Of a stretch of DNA of 64,000 bases, positions 61,651 to 64,000 are shown piece by piece (the stretch's first letter is position 1; every line of letters starts with the position of its first letter). The stretch comes from Globisporangium splendens (taxonomy: Eukaryota; Oomycota; Peronosporomycetes; Pythiales; Pythiaceae): assembly GCA_006386115.1 (NCBI GenBank), contig VFIW01000027.1, positions 62,001 to 126,000 of the forward strand. The letters are read 5' to 3'. Both the position numbers and the translations under genes were made by a program. Under the pieces are notes generated by a model that was not told the origin of the DNA, did no database searches, and saw nothing but the letters and a program-made list of their open reading frames with translations.

Positions 61651-62127
61651 ATGGGAGGAACGAGTGCTGCGGCGGCGTACGCGTCGAGCGCGAATGCCGG
61701 CGGCAAGGAGGACACGCGCCGTCGACTGAACGCGTCGGTGCATTCACTGCGCAAGACGACACAGCTCGGACTCCCTGCGCACAACAACAACGCCACTGCG
61801 GACCGCGCAACCAGCAACTAGTACGACGAGAACGAGCAGATCCTCGACGACGAGTACGACGAACAAGATGAGGAAGAAGAGCGAGAGCGTGCAGCGGAAC
61901 GCGCAGAGATGCGGAAGCACTTCAACTTCCCCGTGCAGAAGCAGCGCGCGACGCTCAAGAACCATCTGATGAGCGCGATGCAAAAGAAGCGCCGGCTGCT
62001 CATGCGCAACGAGAACCTGCACTCCCGCGAACTCTACAAGCCTCCAGAGCCCGTTGTGCTCATCATCGCCACATCGCTCGTGACTACCGTGTCGCTGATT
62101 CTCAGCAAATCGTGGCCATTCTACTAG
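61651..62127 (+). CDS. Putative tail-anchored protein with an in-frame TAG
   Basis: From the ATG at 61651 (MGGTSAAAAYASSANAGGKE) the frame runs to TAG at 61819-61821, then continues in the same frame without another stop to TAG at 62125. The second half has an acidic coiled part (YDENEQILDDEYDEQDEEEE), a basic helix (RKHFNFPVQKQRATLKNHLM, QKKRRLLMRNE) and a C-terminal hydrophobic segment (PPEPVVLIIATSLVTTVSLIL) with only SKSWPFY after it, typical of a tail anchor. An 84-nt segment 61738-61821 could be an intron (GTGCAT...AACTAG, both borders phase 0), which would give about 130 residues; otherwise the TAG is read through or is a mutation. No family recognised. Confidence 0.55.
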
Positions 62128-62208
62128 ATATTTGCATGAGTTTTCACCTTTTGCATATGTAAGGTAATTTCCACACAATTGAGGTGACTTCTCAAGAGTT
62201 CGCTTTAA

Positions 62209-63301
62209 ATGACGCTGTCGTTTAGTATGAAGCTTGGCGAGCTCGAGCTGCTGCAGCCCGCACAAGGCGGCGATCCAGGCGAACATGCGGCGTTGCCCCT
62301 GGACGTGGGGTCACCACGGGGGACGCTCTCATGGACACCTCTCCAGTACGCGTGTGCGCTCGGCGACGACGAACTCGTGCTCTCGTTGCTGAAAGACTGT
62401 AAGAAAGAGGCTGTGGAGACAACGGGAAAGGTGCGTTTATGCGAGGCTACAATGCGCATATACAGCTCCTCTTCAACTCTTTTGTTTTTGTTGTGTGCAT
62501 TAGACAAAGTATTTGTACTCAGCACTGCACGTGGCCGTTCACTTTGGACATTTGTCGATTGTGAAATTGCTCCTGGAGCATGCACCTGAGATGGTGGCTT
62601 CCACGGATACCCAGGCAAGTTAAGTGAAACTAGGTGCCTTGGATCTCAACTAAACAACTCATCTTTGCTTATTGTCTGTGTGACTTCAGTAGACTGGATC
62701 GACTGCGCTGCATCTCGCAGTGCTTCGTGACCATCTTGCGATTCTCCGCTTGCTGCTGGAAGTCAATGCCAAGCTCGTGCCCACAAAGGTCTTTCGTGTA
62801 TTTTACGCCATAAAGCACACCAAAGTGACTGAAACGATGCAACTTGTATGAACTTGCATACTGCTGTAGAACGGCACAACGCCTTTGGACATCGCAAATG
62901 AACTTGGTCACACAGAAATCGCTCAGTTACTGGTGGATCACATGCAAAAAGACGCAGGGAGGGAACAGATCGGGAATTGGCTAGCGAACATCGGGCTCGT
63001 CGAGTATGCAGCCAATTTCCACGCCGCCAGTGTGGACGACGCGCGGTTTCTGCTCTCAACGGGACTCAGCGATTCAATTCTCGACACCATGCAGATCACG
63101 AAACCGGGGCATCGCATGAAGCTTCAGAGTCTGTACCAACTGAAAGAGTCCATTCCAGACGCAGAAGAAGAAGAAGAAGGAAGTAGTGATAATGAAGAAG
63201 ATGAGGACTCAGACGATGCGAGCAGCGGCTCGGACGAAGACGACGAGACTGACGATGAGGAGGACGCGAGCAGCGACGGCAGCTCCGAGTCAGACGACTA
63301 G
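62209..63301 (+). CDS. Ankyrin-repeat protein with SAM domain, four exons, one GC-AG intron
   Basis: Exons 62209-62430, 62504-62614, 62693-62788 and 62870-63301; 286 residues. Ankyrin repeats: LSWTPLQYACALGDDELVLS, YLYSALHVAVHFGHLSIVKL, GSTALHLAVLRDHLAILRLL and NGTTPLDIANELGHTEIAQL. Then a SAM domain (IGNWLANIGLVEYAANFHAA ... LLSTGLSDSIL ... GHRMKLQSLYQL, about 183-245) and an acidic tail of Glu/Asp/Ser runs. Such ANK-SAM proteins are scaffolds; the partner is unknown. The second intron must start at GCAAGT (62615), because using the nearby GT would leave a TAA in the exon. The first ATG at 62209 or 62227 may be used. Confidence 0.85.
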
Positions 63302-63384
63302 GTCAAAATACACAATGCTGTAAAGAAATCTCTTTAATGGTCTACACGATGGTGTCTACGCTGTTGTGCTCTCTTCTGAATGTA

Positions 63385-63942
63385 TCACGACCCAGAAAGC
63401 GTATTGTTGATCGCTTCGACCGTCTTGTTGTACAGCACCGCTGGATTTGGAGGTGTGACTTCGTCGGGCACGTAGAACGTCTTGTCCTCGGGATGCACGG
63501 ATTTGTAGATCACGATGCCCGCGATGCCACAAAACACGAGCAGCGTGAACACGAGGATCAGGCGGTTGGTCGCCATCCGTCTTGCAAATGTGCAAATCAG
63601 TTTGTCGGCGTGCTGCAAATTGTCCTCCATGCGCATGACTTCGTCTGTGATTTGCACGACCTGCTGCCGCTGCTCGCGCAGTTGCTCGCCCGTCGCGATC
63701 GCAACTTCCTTGGAGTTTTCCACCATTTTCTGCGTACTCACGAGACTCTGCTCGGTCTTCTTTTGGATATTGCCAGCCTTGTCGAGCATCTCCTTGTTGC
63801 CCATCTGTCCGCCGCCACTTTTTCCTCCGGCGACGCTCAAGGGAGTCCGATCGCCGAACAGACCGCTGCGTTCATGCTCCGTCTTGACCCACTTCACTTC
63901 CTCCGTGAGCTCTTCGACACGATGGGAAAGCTCGTCAAACCT
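63385..63942 (-). CDS. NPSN-like Qb SNARE, 5' exon(s) outside the window
   Basis: The last exon(s) of a gene: acceptor GGGAATAG at about 63943, then RFDELSHRVEELTEEV, a polar linker, and a SNARE helix (QKMVENSKEVAIATGEQLRE, QRQQVVQITDEVMRMEDNLQ, HADKLICTFARRMATNRL). Then come one membrane segment (ILVFTLLVFCGIAGIVIY) and a short lumenal tail. The pattern 'DxLxxxxxLI...RxxATxR' before the anchor resembles the novel plant SNARE (NPSN) group, Qb-type, which works in membrane fusion at the cell plate and endomembranes. 185 residues are visible; the N-terminal regulatory helices should lie beyond 64000. Called partial. Confidence 0.72.
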   Translation of the reverse strand, partial: RFDELSHRVEELTEEVKWVKTEHERSGLFGDRTPLSVAGGKSGGGQMGNKEMLDKAGNIQKKTEQSLVSTQKMVENSKEVAIATGEQLREQRQQVVQITDEVMRMEDNLQHADKLICTFARRMATNRLILVFTLLVFCGIAGIVIYKSVHPEDKTFYVPDEVTPPNPAVLYNKTVEAINNTLSGS

Positions 63943-64000
63943 CTATTCCCGCAATACAAATGTCAATGCAGCGCTGCCAAATAGCCAAAACTATGTGATG

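Overview
This window is nuclear DNA of an oomycete (Stramenopila, Peronosporomycetes). Three observations support this. First, at least ten genes have, a few tens of bases before the start codon, a close match to the oomycete Inr/FPR core promoter (consensus GCTCATTYYNCAWTTTNC). Second, the gene content is right for the group: a folate-biopterin transporter, tandem secreted tyrosinase-like proteins, a DHHC-ankyrin protein and a divergent BRCA2. Third, the introns are few and mostly 50-120 bp. I cannot name the genus from the sequence alone. There are about 34 protein-coding genes. I found no tRNA, rRNA, transposon or CRISPR array that I can support.

Layout. 1-6.2 kb (minus): a partial folate-biopterin transporter, about 3.5 kb of AT-richer intergenic DNA, complex I MWFE (NDUFA1) and a four-exon ubiquitin-like protein. 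6.3-12 kb: an acidic protein, Mediator MED28, a PLP aminotransferase (minus) and a DHHC palmitoyltransferase with ankyrin repeats. 12.1-21.4 kb (all minus): a coiled-coil protein with an in-frame TAG, BRCA2 with five near-identical tandem BRC units broken by a 37-bp duplication, a SYLF-domain protein and complex III QCR8. 22.6-31 kb (all plus): a repeat-built secreted/membrane His-Lys/Ser-Asp protein, an ankyrin-like protein, and two TMEM198-like paralogues flanking a probable small membrane-protein gene. 33.2-40.4 kb: a tandem tyrosinase-like pair, of which only the second keeps all copper ligands.

40.7-64 kb is denser and mostly housekeeping: exosome RRP4 divergent from the ADE2-type purine enzyme, TMEM161, a MARVEL protein, a small secreted protein, a two-domain thioredoxin in seven exons, PDAP1 with a C-terminal SAP domain, TXNDC9, two unrecognised proteins, a DUF1764 protein, Rab11, RPB8, PET100-like, a putative tail-anchored protein with an in-frame TAG, an ankyrin-SAM protein with a GC-AG intron, and a partial NPSN-like SNARE.

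There is no operon logic. Neighbours are mostly unrelated, apart from the tandem paralogue pairs (TMEM198-like and tyrosinase-like). The items most worth a second look are the BRCA2 array with its frame-breaking duplication, the tyrosinase pseudoenzyme beside an intact paralogue, the 70-residue repeat surface protein, and the two genes whose frames run on past an internal TAG. All splice structures were assembled by eye from GT/GC-AG sites and reading phase, without transcript evidence.
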